DNA of 18,731 bases from JBFGCT01 sp041581055. Lineage in GTDB: Bacteria > Actinomycetota > Acidimicrobiia > Acidimicrobiales > Ilumatobacteraceae. Every line of letters begins with the position of its first letter. The first letter of the stretch is position 1. Below, one piece after another: positions 1-5,986 of this stretch. The stretch lies in assembly GCA_041581055.1 (NCBI GenBank), contig JBFGCT010000071.1, positions 1 through 18,731 on the forward strand, given 5' to 3'. Below the pieces are notes generated by a model. The model did not search any database. It was not told the DNA's origin and worked only from the letters and a program-made list of their open reading frames with translations. A program made the translations under genes and the position numbers.

Positions 1-49
1 AACACAATCAGAAGCCTGCCAACGGCGACAAAAGCCCTGCTCAGAGGAT

Positions 50-93
50 CAAGATTCGCACTTCGGCGCAAGCGACCGCACGCGCAAGAATCT
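50..93 (-). terminator. possible hairpin terminator downstream of tmRNA
   Basis: Just past the tmRNA 3' end, AGATTC and GAATCT (minus strand) form an inverted repeat around a GC-rich interior that can itself pair (GCGC with GCGC). The position fits a terminator for the tmRNA transcript. There is no clean U-tract, so this is only a candidate. Confidence 0.3.
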
Positions 94-240
94 GGAAGTG
101 GAGCTGGGGGGAATCGAACCCCCGTCCATCAGCCGGTGCACGAACTCGCTACGACCATTCCCGACATCGGCCCTGACGCTGGGCCACCGGCGGGTCGGCT
201 ACCCGGCGAGCCGGGCAACGCTCCGTCTTTCCGGAGAGCC

Positions 241-278
241 AGCGGTCTTTCCCACCGTCAGCGGTCTTTCCCGCCGTC
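241..278 (-). repeat. 19-nt tandem duplication inside tmRNA
   Basis: Positions 241-259 and 260-278 are two head-to-tail copies of a 19-nt unit that differ at one base. In the RNA each copy can form a hairpin with loop GAAAGA: GCGG/CCGC in one copy, GUGG/CCGC in the other. The single difference therefore changes a C-G pair into a U-G wobble and keeps the stem. The copies lie where tmRNA pseudoknots PK2-PK4 are expected. Confidence 0.8.
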
Positions 279-360
279 ATCCCTCACTTCTGTTGCCGGG
301 CTGTGATGGATTGGCCCCGTGCGACATTTCTGCTCACGATGACTCTTCACTCACCTGAGA

Positions 361-405
361 TCAGGCGGCGAGAGTGAACTGCTCATCGGCAATTCTTTTG
401 GTTGC
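361..405 (-). other. tmRNA proteolysis-tag reading frame
   Basis: The mRNA-like segment of the tmRNA runs from a GCA resume codon (405-403) to TGA (363-361) and encodes ATKRIADEQFTLAA, 14 residues. The Leu-Ala-Ala end is the degradation signal read by ClpXP-type proteases. The resume codon is inferred from codon phase and the usual GCN start; the first residue is the least certain part. Confidence 0.85.
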
Positions 406-523
406 CCCGTTTAGCGAGTCTGAGCAACTCGGGTCGCAAACTCGAACAGCGTTACTGACGTCGAAACCAGTCAGCCCCGTGATCGATATGTCCGCCGGAG
501 CAAGCGGCCCCGGCACGAGGTTC

Positions 524-529
524 AACATA
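524..529 (-). promoter_or_regulatory. candidate -10 box for tmRNA
   Basis: TATGTT on the minus strand lies about 45 nt upstream of the mature tmRNA 5' end. It would give a precursor leader of roughly 35-40 nt, to be removed by RNase P. I see no convincing -35. An alternative TATCGA lies too close to the mature end to act as its -10. Weak call. Confidence 0.25.
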
Positions 530-581
530 GCTCCTCAGCTGGTTGTTCCCGCCGCCGGCGGGCGCTGTGCCCGCGGTCACG

Positions 582-613
582 CTTGACTTCAACCTTACTT
601 CAAGTTGTAAGGA
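582..613 (+). promoter_or_regulatory. candidate MerR-type promoter/operator before the DUF4243 gene
   Basis: A -35-like TTGACT (583-588) is followed about 19 bp later by TAAGGA (608-613), a longer spacer than usual. The spacer holds dyad elements: CTTGA (582-586) with TCAAG (600-604), CAAC (590-593) with GTTG (604-607), and two ACTTCAA direct repeats (586-592, 597-603). An over-long 19-20 bp spacer filled by a dyad is typical of MerR-family regulated promoters. The regulator is not in the window. The stretch is clearly more AT-rich than its surroundings. Confidence 0.35.
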
Positions 614-619
614 TGTGTC

Positions 620-1600
620 ATGACCCCGAGCAGGACTGCGACAACCGACACCACCGCGACGACGATGACCTACGACGACGCCCTGCGAGTCTTCCTCGCC
701 ACCAAGGGCTCCTTCGGCGGGGGTCTGTCGAACCACGGCCCGATGGCCAGCGAGGCACTCGTTCACATGGGCGCCGATCGGTGGATCGGCCCGTTCGTCG
801 AGTCATACCGGCGCCGCCTCGACGAACGCGAGCCCCCACCGACCCAACCTGACGACCCGCACGAGCTCATCGGCACGAGGCTGCCCGGCCTCGTCGGCGC
901 CGCCGCGGCGGAGGCCGGGCACGGCCTGCTCCGCGTCGCCCACGCCGTGCGCGCGATCGAGCGGGCCGACGCCGTCCCCGCCGTGAGGGTCGCCGAGCTC
1001 CGCGCGGCGCTCGGGTACTGGCGGGCCGGTGGTCCGGGGCTCCCGTCGCCCGAGGCGATCGACGGCGATCTGTCACCCGACGAGTGGGCGGGCGCGCTCG
1101 GCGACCTCATTTCGTTCGACCCGCTGCCGGGTCTGCTCACGGGGACGCTCGACCTCGCCGCGCGCCAACCCGGCTTCACCGCCACCGTCGCATCGCTCGC
1201 CCCCCGGAGCGATGCCGGCGACACACTCGACGATCTTGCGTTGCTGGCGGTCGCCGGCTATCTCCGCAACGACGACTTCCTGTCGCGGTTCGCGCTGCTC
1301 CACGGTGTCACGGTGTCGACGATGGCCCGGGTGCTGCTCACGCACCTCGTGCGGCACGACGAGCGGCGGCTCGTCGCGGCCGTCGCGGGGTTCGTCGCCG
1401 CAGCCATCATCGGGTTCGATCGACCGGAGGGAACGGAGGCCGCGCCACCGGCGCCCGCCGACGACCCGGCCGATCGGGCGGGCGCGACCCTCGACGACCA
1501 CACGATCAAGTTCACCGACGCGTGCATCGGGCTCGCGTCGCGCACCGGCCGCGAGCTCCCGCTGCGCGCCGCCGAATTGCAGATCGCCCTCACGAGCTGA
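620..1600 (+). CDS. questin oxidase-like (DUF4243) protein
   Basis: This 326-residue protein carries the hallmark of the DUF4243/questin oxidase-like family near its N-terminus, LSNHGPMASEAL (about residues 36-47). An alpha-helical stretch follows with histidines around residues 101 and 108 (AGHGLLRVAHAVRA). Fungal members such as AflY and GedK catalyse cofactor-free oxidative ring opening in polyketide pathways. Bacterial members are mostly uncharacterised, so the substrate here is unknown. There is no signal peptide. The first 15 residues are Thr-rich and may be disordered; an internal Met16 is a possible alternative start. I keep the ATG at 620 because AAGGA lies 6 nt upstream. The gene stands alone, with a MerR-like promoter before it and a hairpin after it, which suggests an independently induced unit. 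Confidence 0.8.
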   Translation: MTPSRTATTDTTATTMTYDDALRVFLATKGSFGGGLSNHGPMASEALVHMGADRWIGPFVESYRRRLDEREPPPTQPDDPHELIGTRLPGLVGAAAAEAGHGLLRVAHAVRAIERADAVPAVRVAELRAALGYWRAGGPGLPSPEAIDGDLSPDEWAGALGDLISFDPLPGLLTGTLDLAARQPGFTATVASLAPRSDAGDTLDDLALLAVAGYLRNDDFLSRFALLHGVTVSTMARVLLTHLVRHDERRLVAAVAGFVAAAIIGFDRPEGTEAAPPAPADDPADRAGATLDDHTIKFTDACIGLASRTGRELPLRAAELQIALTS

Positions 1601-1612
1601 ACCGCACCCGTT

Positions 1613-1637
1613 CGGCCCGATCGGTCAAGTCGGGCCG
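1613..1637 (+). terminator. hairpin terminator after the DUF4243 gene
   Basis: CGGCCCGA (1613-1620) and TCGGGCCG (1630-1637) form a perfect 8-bp GC-rich stem with a 9-nt loop, 13 nt after the stop codon. No T-tract follows, which is common for terminators in high-GC actinobacteria. Confidence 0.5.
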
Positions 1638-1717
1638 CGTTCGGCCGATACCAAGCTGACGCCGTCCGCACCGCTACGTTGGGGGTCGGCGGAATCGGAC
1701 ACGATCGGAGAATCGGC

Positions 1718-2509
1718 ATGAAGAAGTTGCTCGGAGCATCGGTGGCTGCGGCCTCCCTCCTCCTCGGCCACGGGATCGCGGGAGCGATCACCAACGGCAC
1801 GCCCGACACGGACCACAAGTTCGTCGGCGCGCTGACCGGCGTCGATCCGGGCGGGACCGAGCGCTTGTGCTCTGGTTCGCTGATCGGTGAAGGAGTGTTC
1901 CTGACCGCGGGTCACTGCATGGTTCTCGACCACGTGGTGCTCCACTTCGGCGACGACATCGGCGTCGCGCACGACACGTTCGACGCGGTCGAGGTCGTCC
2001 AGCATCCCGACTACACCTGGGCCATGTCGAACTCCTACGACGTCGGCATCGTGCTGTTCGACCAAGACGTGGACCTCGGCGCACCGGGAGAGGTTGCTCC
2101 GGAGGACTACATCGACGGCTTCACCAAGGACGAGCTCAAGTCCTTCACGTTCTCCACGCTCGGGTACGGACTCGTGCGCAACGATGCGAACGGCAACTCG
2201 GCCCCGCTCGTGCTGGAGAGCGAACGCCGGATCGGTTACCAGAGCTACCTCAACGACCACAACCAATACCTCACGCTCTCGATCCACACCAACAAGGGCA
2301 GCGGGGGCGGCTGCTTCGGTGACTCGGGCGGCCCGCACCTGCTCGAAGATCCGACCGACGATTCGAAGAACTACATCGTCTCGATCACCTCGGCCGGCGA
2401 CGGCAACTGCGTGGCCACCGACGCCACCCAGCGCGTCGACCAGCCCGAGATCCGCGACTGGATCGAGTGCGTCAAGGCGAACCAGGCCGATCCGACCCTC
2501 TGCGGCTGA
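1718..2509 (+). CDS. secreted trypsin-like (S1 family) serine protease
   Basis: A 263-residue exported protease of the chymotrypsin fold. The catalytic triad is visible: His in TAGHC, Asp in YDVGIVLF, Ser in GDSGGP. The N-terminus is a signal peptide (MKKLLGASVAAASLLLGHGIAGA), and AGA just before ITNG is a good signal peptidase I site. Cleavage there would leave Ile at the mature N-terminus, the residue that activates S1 proteases by pairing with the Asp next to the catalytic Ser. The position equivalent to trypsin Asp189 reads as Gly (GGCFGDSGGP), so specificity for Arg/Lys is not expected. Two disulfides are plausible (Cys around SGS and TAGHC; Cys before FGDSGG with GDGNC). GGAG 7 nt upstream supports the ATG at 1718, and TACGTT at 1675-1680 may be the -10. 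It appears to be a single-gene unit. Confidence 0.93.
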   Translation: MKKLLGASVAAASLLLGHGIAGAITNGTPDTDHKFVGALTGVDPGGTERLCSGSLIGEGVFLTAGHCMVLDHVVLHFGDDIGVAHDTFDAVEVVQHPDYTWAMSNSYDVGIVLFDQDVDLGAPGEVAPEDYIDGFTKDELKSFTFSTLGYGLVRNDANGNSAPLVLESERRIGYQSYLNDHNQYLTLSIHTNKGSGGGCFGDSGGPHLLEDPTDDSKNYIVSITSAGDGNCVATDATQRVDQPEIRDWIECVKANQADPTLCG

Positions 2510-2690
2510 CGGCCAGCGGCAGCACCAGGAACGGCAACGTCGCGACGTCGGTCGGGTCGGTCACGATCGAGACCTGATCGCCATCCGGCGGGATGAACGG
2601 CAACCAGCCGAGCACCCGCCCGACCACGTCGAGCATCGCACCGGCAATCGCCTCGGCGACGTCGGTCACGCCCGGGATCGTCTTGCGACC
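2472..2690 (-). pseudogene. possible 3' remnant of a gene of unknown function
   Basis: On the minus strand a frame with very high third-position GC encodes a hydrophobic, natural-looking C-terminal stretch (TIPGVTDVAEAIAGAMLDVV, then GRVLGWLPFIPPDG and ATLPFLVLPLAV). It stops inside the 3' end of the protease gene. Upstream of about 2690 the frame becomes arginine-rich and loses coding character. A short gene starting at GTG 2669 (65 residues) cannot be excluded, but a truncated remnant fits better. I do not recognise the family. Confidence 0.35.
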
Positions 2691-2981
2691 CCGACGGTCG
2701 TTCTGGTCGACGACTTCGAAGGGTTGGACCGGTGGACGGCGACGACGACCGCGTCCGAGAACGGTGCCTCGGCGACCGTCGAAGTTGCGTCCGGCGGCAA
2801 TCCGGGTGGGCTCCGGCGCATGACGCATGTCCTGCCGGGCACGTCCGACGGCGAGAACAACCCATCGCAGATCAATGTCGTCCACATCTTCGGCGGCCGC
2901 GGGCAACACCAGCCGGAGCGCGGGGGCATCACGACGCAACACGGCACCGACAACTGGACCGTCGAGCTGTTCGGCGAGTGA
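2682..2981 (+). pseudogene. possible remnant of an extracellular protein gene
   Basis: A plus-strand frame encodes about 99 residues that resemble the mature start of an exported domain: TPTVVLVDDFEGLDRWTATT, then SENGASATVEVASGGNPGG and LRRMTHVLPGTSD. The W...GNPGG...RMTH pattern looks like a beta-sandwich domain in secreted proteins, but I cannot name it. There is no start codon with a ribosome site and no signal peptide in frame. It stops 18 bp before the end of smpB. It abuts the minus-strand remnant at 2472-2690, so the whole interval looks like decayed genes rather than a working CDS. Confidence 0.4.
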
Positions 2982-2999
2982 CGCGTCGCTCGCCGCGGG

Positions 3000-3509
3000 T
3001 CAGCCGCCGCCGTACTTGTTGGCTCGGTTGATCGCCGTCTGCATCTCGCGGTCGGCGTCCCGCTCGGCCATGTGCTGGCGCTTGTCGCCCTTGGTGCGGC
3101 CCCTGGCGAGCCCGAGCTCGATCTTCGCCCGCCCGTCCTTCCAGTACAGCCGCAGCGGCACGATCGTGAGGCCGCCCTGGGCCGTGCGCTGGTCGAGCTT
3201 GTCGATCTCGGCCCGGTTGAGCAGCAGTTTGCGCGCCCGGTCGGGATCGTGCGCGCCGAACCCGATCGCGTTGGTGTACGGCGGGATGTGGATGCCGTCG
3301 AGCCACATCTCGCCGCGCTGCACGCGGGCGTAGCCCTCCGAGATCTGGGCGTTGCCCTCGCGCAGGCTCTTCACCTCGCTGCCGGTCAGCACCATCCCCG
3401 CCTCGTAGGTGTCGAGGATGTCGTAGTCGCGGTAGGCGCGCTTGTAGCTGGCGATGAGCGTCGTCCCGTCACCGCCCTTGTCGCGCTTGGTCTTCTTGCC
3501 CTTCGCCAT
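3000..3509 (-). CDS. smpB: SsrA-binding protein SmpB
   Basis: SmpB binds the tRNA-like domain of tmRNA and delivers it to stalled ribosomes. The 169-residue product has the family landmarks in order: YDILDTYEAGMVLTGSEVKS (about residues 28-47), LREGNAQISEGYARV, EMWLDGIHIPPYTNA, and the basic tail with LYWKDGRAKIELGLARGRT. The C-terminal segment that enters the mRNA channel is present and ends in KYGGG. Length is normal; the Lys-rich N-terminus is slightly extended. The start ATG has TAGGGT 9 nt upstream, consistent with a nearly leaderless message. Its RNA partner tmRNA lies downstream on the same strand, but unrelated genes are interposed. Confidence 0.97.
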   Translation of the reverse strand: MAKGKKTKRDKGGDGTTLIASYKRAYRDYDILDTYEAGMVLTGSEVKSLREGNAQISEGYARVQRGEMWLDGIHIPPYTNAIGFGAHDPDRARKLLLNRAEIDKLDQRTAQGGLTIVPLRLYWKDGRAKIELGLARGRTKGDKRQHMAERDADREMQTAINRANKYGGG

Positions 3510-3518
3510 CGGTGGTGG

Positions 3519-3555
3519 ACCCTATCGACGGCGCCGATTCGCTCGTCGGTACGAT
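3519..3555. promoter_or_regulatory. divergent promoters between smpB and the JAMM gene
   Basis: The 53-bp gap carries two outward -10 boxes. TAGGGT (3524-3519, minus) lies 9 nt before the smpB ATG. TACGAT (3550-3555, plus) lies 7 nt before the GTG at 3563. Both place the transcript start at or within a few bases of the start codon, predicting leaderless or nearly leaderless mRNAs. No classical -35 is evident on either side. Confidence 0.5.
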
Positions 3556-3562
3556 TCGCCGC

Positions 3563-3979
3563 GTGCTGGAGATCGCCCGTGACGCCTACGCCCGCCTCGT
3601 CAGCCAGGCGCTCGACGACTATCCGCTCGAGATGTGCGGGCTGCTCGCAGGCCCGCCGGCGCTCGGCGGGGGAGCGGGCGACCGAGGCGCCACGTTCTAC
3701 CCGTGCGCCAACGTCGACGCGTCGGCCCGGGTGTACACGATCGACCCCAAGGACCACCTCCACGCCGAGATCGACGCCGAGGATCGCGGCTGGGAGATCA
3801 ACGCCGTCGTCCACAGCCACACCCACTCCGAGCCCTACCCGAGCCCGACCGACGTGGCCTCGGCGCCCGACCCGACCTGGCACTACGTGATCGTCAGCCT
3901 CAAGCGCGAGGCCCCCGAGGTCCGCAGCTACCGCATCGTCGACGGCGAGATCGCCAGCGAGCCGATCACCGTCATCTGA
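3563..3979 (+). CDS. mec: JAMM/Mov34-MPN metallopeptidase, Mec-like
   Basis: A zinc isopeptidase of about 138 residues. The JAMM signature is complete: Glu in LEMCGLL, then HSHTH followed by SEPYPSPTD, giving H-x-H-x7-S-x2-D. In Mycobacterium tuberculosis the homologue Mec removes cysteine from the C-terminus of the sulfur carrier CysO after CysM has formed it. The next gene here is a CysM-type cysteine synthase, so the same role is likely. A cysO gene does not fit between them: only 113 bp separate the two. I chose GTG 3563 (VLEIARDAYARL) over the in-frame GTG 3512 because the MPN fold starts there and TACGAT sits 7 nt upstream. The gene symbol is by analogy. Confidence 0.88.
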   Translation: MLEIARDAYARLVSQALDDYPLEMCGLLAGPPALGGGAGDRGATFYPCANVDASARVYTIDPKDHLHAEIDAEDRGWEINAVVHSHTHSEPYPSPTDVASAPDPTWHYVIVSLKREAPEVRSYRIVDGEIASEPITVI

Positions 3980-4024
3980 AGTCGAAAATCTCGGGTGGGG
4001 ATGGTGGTCGTCGAAGCGGCGGAG

Positions 4025-4086
4025 TACGATTGTTGATAAGTCCCATCGGAATTGTCGGAATATCCGGCGAAGGGACGACGTTGTAG
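4025..4086 (+). promoter_or_regulatory. AT-rich candidate operator/promoter before cysM
   Basis: The 113-bp gap between mec and cysM is conspicuously AT-rich. It contains TTGATA (4033-4038), a direct repeat TCGGAATTG/TCGGAATAT (4046-4054 and 4055-4063), and an imperfect dyad ATAAGTCC (4036-4043) against GGAATAT (4057-4063). GAATAT 19 bp after TTGATA could serve as a -10, and TTGTAG (4081-4086) lies 6 nt before the cysM ATG. The layout suggests cysM has its own promoter under a repressor. Rrf2-family regulators of cysteine or Fe-S genes (CymR, IscR) use sites of this general kind, but that assignment is inference. Confidence 0.4.
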
Positions 4087-4092
4087 CGACCG

Positions 4093-5076
4093 ATGACCAT
4101 GCTGACCGCCCCCTCGCTGATGCCGGGCCTCGTGAACGCGAGCGTGCTCGACATGATCGGCAACACGCCGATCGTCGACGTCTCCAAGCTGTCGCCCAAC
4201 CCCAACGTCCGGATCCTCGCCAAGATGGAGATGCAGAATCCGTTCGGCTCGGTCAAGGACCGCATCGCGAAGGCGATGATCGAGTCCGCCGAGAGGGACG
4301 GCCGGCTGCTCCCCGGACAGACCATCCTCGAGCCGTCCTCTGGCAACACCGGGATCGCACTCGCCGCGATCGCCCGCGTCAAGGGGTACCCGATCAAGAT
4401 CATGATGCCGACCAACGTGTCGGTCGAGCGCCGGCAGATGCTCGAGATCTTCGGCGCCGAGATCATCCTGACCCCCGGTGAGGAAGGCTCCAACGGCGCC
4501 GTCGCGAGGGCCCGCGCCCTCGCCGCCGAGCACCCCGACTGGTTCTTCCCCTACCAGTACGCCAACGACGCCAACCCGACCGCCCACTACGAGGGCACCG
4601 GGCCCGAGATCTGGCGCGACGTCCCCGAGATCACCCACTTCGTCGCCGGGCTGGGCACGAGCGGCACGCTGATGGGCGTCGGCCGGTTCCTCAAGGAGCA
4701 GAACCCCGAGATCCAGGTCGTCGCCGTCGAGCCGCCGCTCGGCGAGCGCGTCGAGGGGCTGCGCAACATCGGCGAGGGGTACATCCCGCCGGTGTTCGAG
4801 AACTGGCACGGCTTCGAGCTGCTCGACCGCAAGCGGGTCGTGCGGCCGCGCGAGTCGATCGAGTGGACCCGCCGCCTGGTCAGCGAGTGCGGCGTCTTCG
4901 CCGGGATCTCGGCGGGCGCCGCGCTGGCCGGCGCGGCCAAGGTCGCCGGCGAGATCGACGCCGGCACGATCGTGTTCATCGTGTGCGACGGCGGCTGGAA
5001 GTACCTCTCGACCGGCGCCTACACCGACGACCTCGACGTCGCCGAGGCCGCCGCCGAGAAGATCATCTACTTCTGA
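4093..5076 (+). CDS. cysM: cysteine synthase, CysM type (O-phosphoserine sulfhydrylase-like)
   Basis: A fold-type II PLP enzyme of 327 residues. PLP lysine is K55 in NPFGSVKDR; the substrate loop is PSSGNTG (81-87); the phosphate cradle is AGLGTSGTLMG (185-195). It shares with M. tuberculosis CysM the motifs SVERRQ, YQYANDAN, HYEGTGPE and GWKYLSTGAY, which ordinary CysK proteins lack as a set. Mycobacterial CysM uses O-phosphoserine and thiocarboxylated CysO, and its Arg220 (in YALRN) is needed for phosphoserine. The equivalent Arg is kept here at about residue 224 (EGLRN). O-phosphoserine is therefore the predicted substrate. The sulfur donor is less clear because cysO is not next door. A second Met at residue 3 is an alternative start. 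Confidence 0.92.
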   Translation: MTMLTAPSLMPGLVNASVLDMIGNTPIVDVSKLSPNPNVRILAKMEMQNPFGSVKDRIAKAMIESAERDGRLLPGQTILEPSSGNTGIALAAIARVKGYPIKIMMPTNVSVERRQMLEIFGAEIILTPGEEGSNGAVARARALAAEHPDWFFPYQYANDANPTAHYEGTGPEIWRDVPEITHFVAGLGTSGTLMGVGRFLKEQNPEIQVVAVEPPLGERVEGLRNIGEGYIPPVFENWHGFELLDRKRVVRPRESIEWTRRLVSECGVFAGISAGAALAGAAKVAGEIDAGTIVFIVCDGGWKYLSTGAYTDDLDVAEAAAEKIIYF

Positions 5077-5129
5077 CGCCGGGCCTCGGCGCACGGTCGC
5101 CGGGCGGCCTGATCGCCGGACGGCGCCGG

Positions 5130-5480
5130 TCAGAACGCGACCGTCAGGATCGCGACGAGCAGGGCGAGGCCGCTGAGCGCGACGGTGGCCAGCCCGATGG
5201 TCTTGGCCATCGTGGGGTGGATCACGCTGGTCCCGGAGCGCAACAGCCCGTGAAGCTCCTCGTAGTGCGCTCCCGCCCACACGAGGACGATCGAGCCGAA
5301 CGTGATCTGCGCGAGGCCGATCGCGGCGATGGGCAACGACGAGTGAGCGGACGCGTAACGCGTGAAGACGACGCCGACGACCATCATCGCGATCGCGGTC
5401 CGCTCCCAGGCGAGCGCGGTGCGCTCGTGCTGCAAGCCGGCATCGAAGCTGGTGGTCGGTCGGTCCCCGCGCGGCGCCAT
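5130..5480 (-). CDS. DUF202 small membrane protein (second of a pair)
   Basis: A 116-residue protein with the DUF202 opening, LQHERTALAWERTAIAMMVV (about residues 18-37), followed by two more hydrophobic helices (IAAIGLAQITFGSIVLVWAG and IGLATVALSGLALLVAILTV). This gives three membrane spans and a short charged N-terminus. DUF202 proteins are common in actinobacteria, often in pairs, with no settled function. The ATG at 5480 overlaps the stop of the preceding DUF202 gene by one base (TGATG), so the two are translationally coupled. A longer in-frame start upstream is rejected because it would run through that neighbour. Confidence 0.82.
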   Translation of the reverse strand: MAPRGDRPTTSFDAGLQHERTALAWERTAIAMMVVGVVFTRYASAHSSLPIAAIGLAQITFGSIVLVWAGAHYEELHGLLRSGTSVIHPTMAKTIGLATVALSGLALLVAILTVAF

Positions 5481-5863
5481 CAGATGTCGATCAAGAAGAT
5501 CACGCCGGCGGCGAGCGCGATCAGCGACGTCCCGATCGCCATCAGGAGCGGCAAGCGGGAGGGCGGCAGTGGTTCGTTGAGGCGCATCGAGCGCTCGTTC
5601 AGCGCCCACCGCCGGTACGCGCTCGCCGCGGTGACGAGGCTGAGCAGCAGCAGCGCGATACCGAGGACCTCGGCGCCCGGCAGGTCGGTCAGCAGCCCGA
5701 TCGCCGCGAGCCCGCCGGCGGTCAGGGCGAGCGCCGTGCGGATCCAGGCGAGGAACGTCCGCTCGTTGGCGAGCGTGAAGCGATAGTCGGGCTCGTCGCC
5801 GACGAGTCGGGGGTCGTGGGGGACCAGCCGGCGGTATGGATTGGCGCGCGGCGTCCCCGTCAT
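5480..5863 (-). CDS. DUF202 small membrane protein (first of a pair)
   Basis: A 127-residue protein with the canonical DUF202 motif LANERTFLAWIRTALALTAG (about residues 31-50), then GLLTDLPGAEVLGIALLLLS and a C-terminal helix RLPLLMAIGTSLIALAAGVI: three membrane spans. The ATG at 5863 has GAGGAA 9 nt upstream. It is the first gene of a two-gene unit with the DUF202 protein that follows. The unit is transcribed away from murI and converges on cysM. It occupies the place where M. tuberculosis has a rhomboid-protease gene between cysM and murI. Function unknown. Confidence 0.87.
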   Translation of the reverse strand: MTGTPRANPYRRLVPHDPRLVGDEPDYRFTLANERTFLAWIRTALALTAGGLAAIGLLTDLPGAEVLGIALLLLSLVTAASAYRRWALNERSMRLNEPLPPSRLPLLMAIGTSLIALAAGVIFLIDI

Positions 5864-5903
5864 GCCCGACCGTTCCTCATGTGCTCGTGAACCACCGCGC
5901 TGC

Positions 5904-5978
5904 ACGATAGCCACCGGCCGTCGCGCGACGGTCGTCGTCGGCCGGGTCTCCGCAGATACCGTGCCCGCTCGGTACATT
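5904..5978. promoter_or_regulatory. divergent promoters between the DUF202 pair and murI
   Basis: In the 123-bp gap, TATCGT on the minus strand (5909-5904) can serve the DUF202 pair with a leader of about 34 nt, which agrees with its visible ribosome site. TACATT on the plus strand (5973-5978) lies 8 nt before the murI GTG, predicting a 2-nt leader. No clear -35 is seen. Confidence 0.45.
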
Positions 5979-5986
5979 GGCTGGCC

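Larger units (their letters stand above)
99..478 (-). ncRNA. ssrA: transfer-messenger RNA (tmRNA)
   Basis: tmRNA rescues ribosomes stalled on broken mRNAs and tags the unfinished protein for degradation, working with SmpB. The 5' end (GGGGCTGACTGGTTTCGAC) and the 3' end (GGTTCGATTCCCCCCAGCTCC then A) pair as a 7-bp tRNA-like acceptor stem, with the T-arm sequence GGTTCGATTCC. The terminal CCA is not encoded: the discriminator A at 99 is followed by CTT. The internal tag frame ends in Leu-Ala-Ala-stop, as in nearly all tmRNAs. The 380-nt length is normal. smpB lies about 2.5 kb upstream on the same strand. A 19-nt tandem duplication sits in the pseudoknot-rich 3' half. The 5' end was set by acceptor-stem pairing; RNase P processing from a slightly longer precursor is expected. 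Confidence 0.96.

Noticed and set aside
98..358. 86-residue plus-strand reading frame near the left end
   Set aside because: It lies antisense across the tmRNA gene; its sequence is the complement of the acceptor/T-arm and pseudoknot segments.
3000..3509. SmpB C-terminal Gly-Gly-Gly as a possible substitute sulfur carrier for the neighbouring Mec-CysM
   Set aside because: SmpB has no ubiquitin-like fold and basic C-termini are normal in the family; the terminal glycines are most likely coincidence.
5077..5129. Terminator between the convergent cysM and DUF202 genes
   Set aside because: The gap is rich in short GC inverted repeats, but I could not find one dominant stem with a plausible loop.
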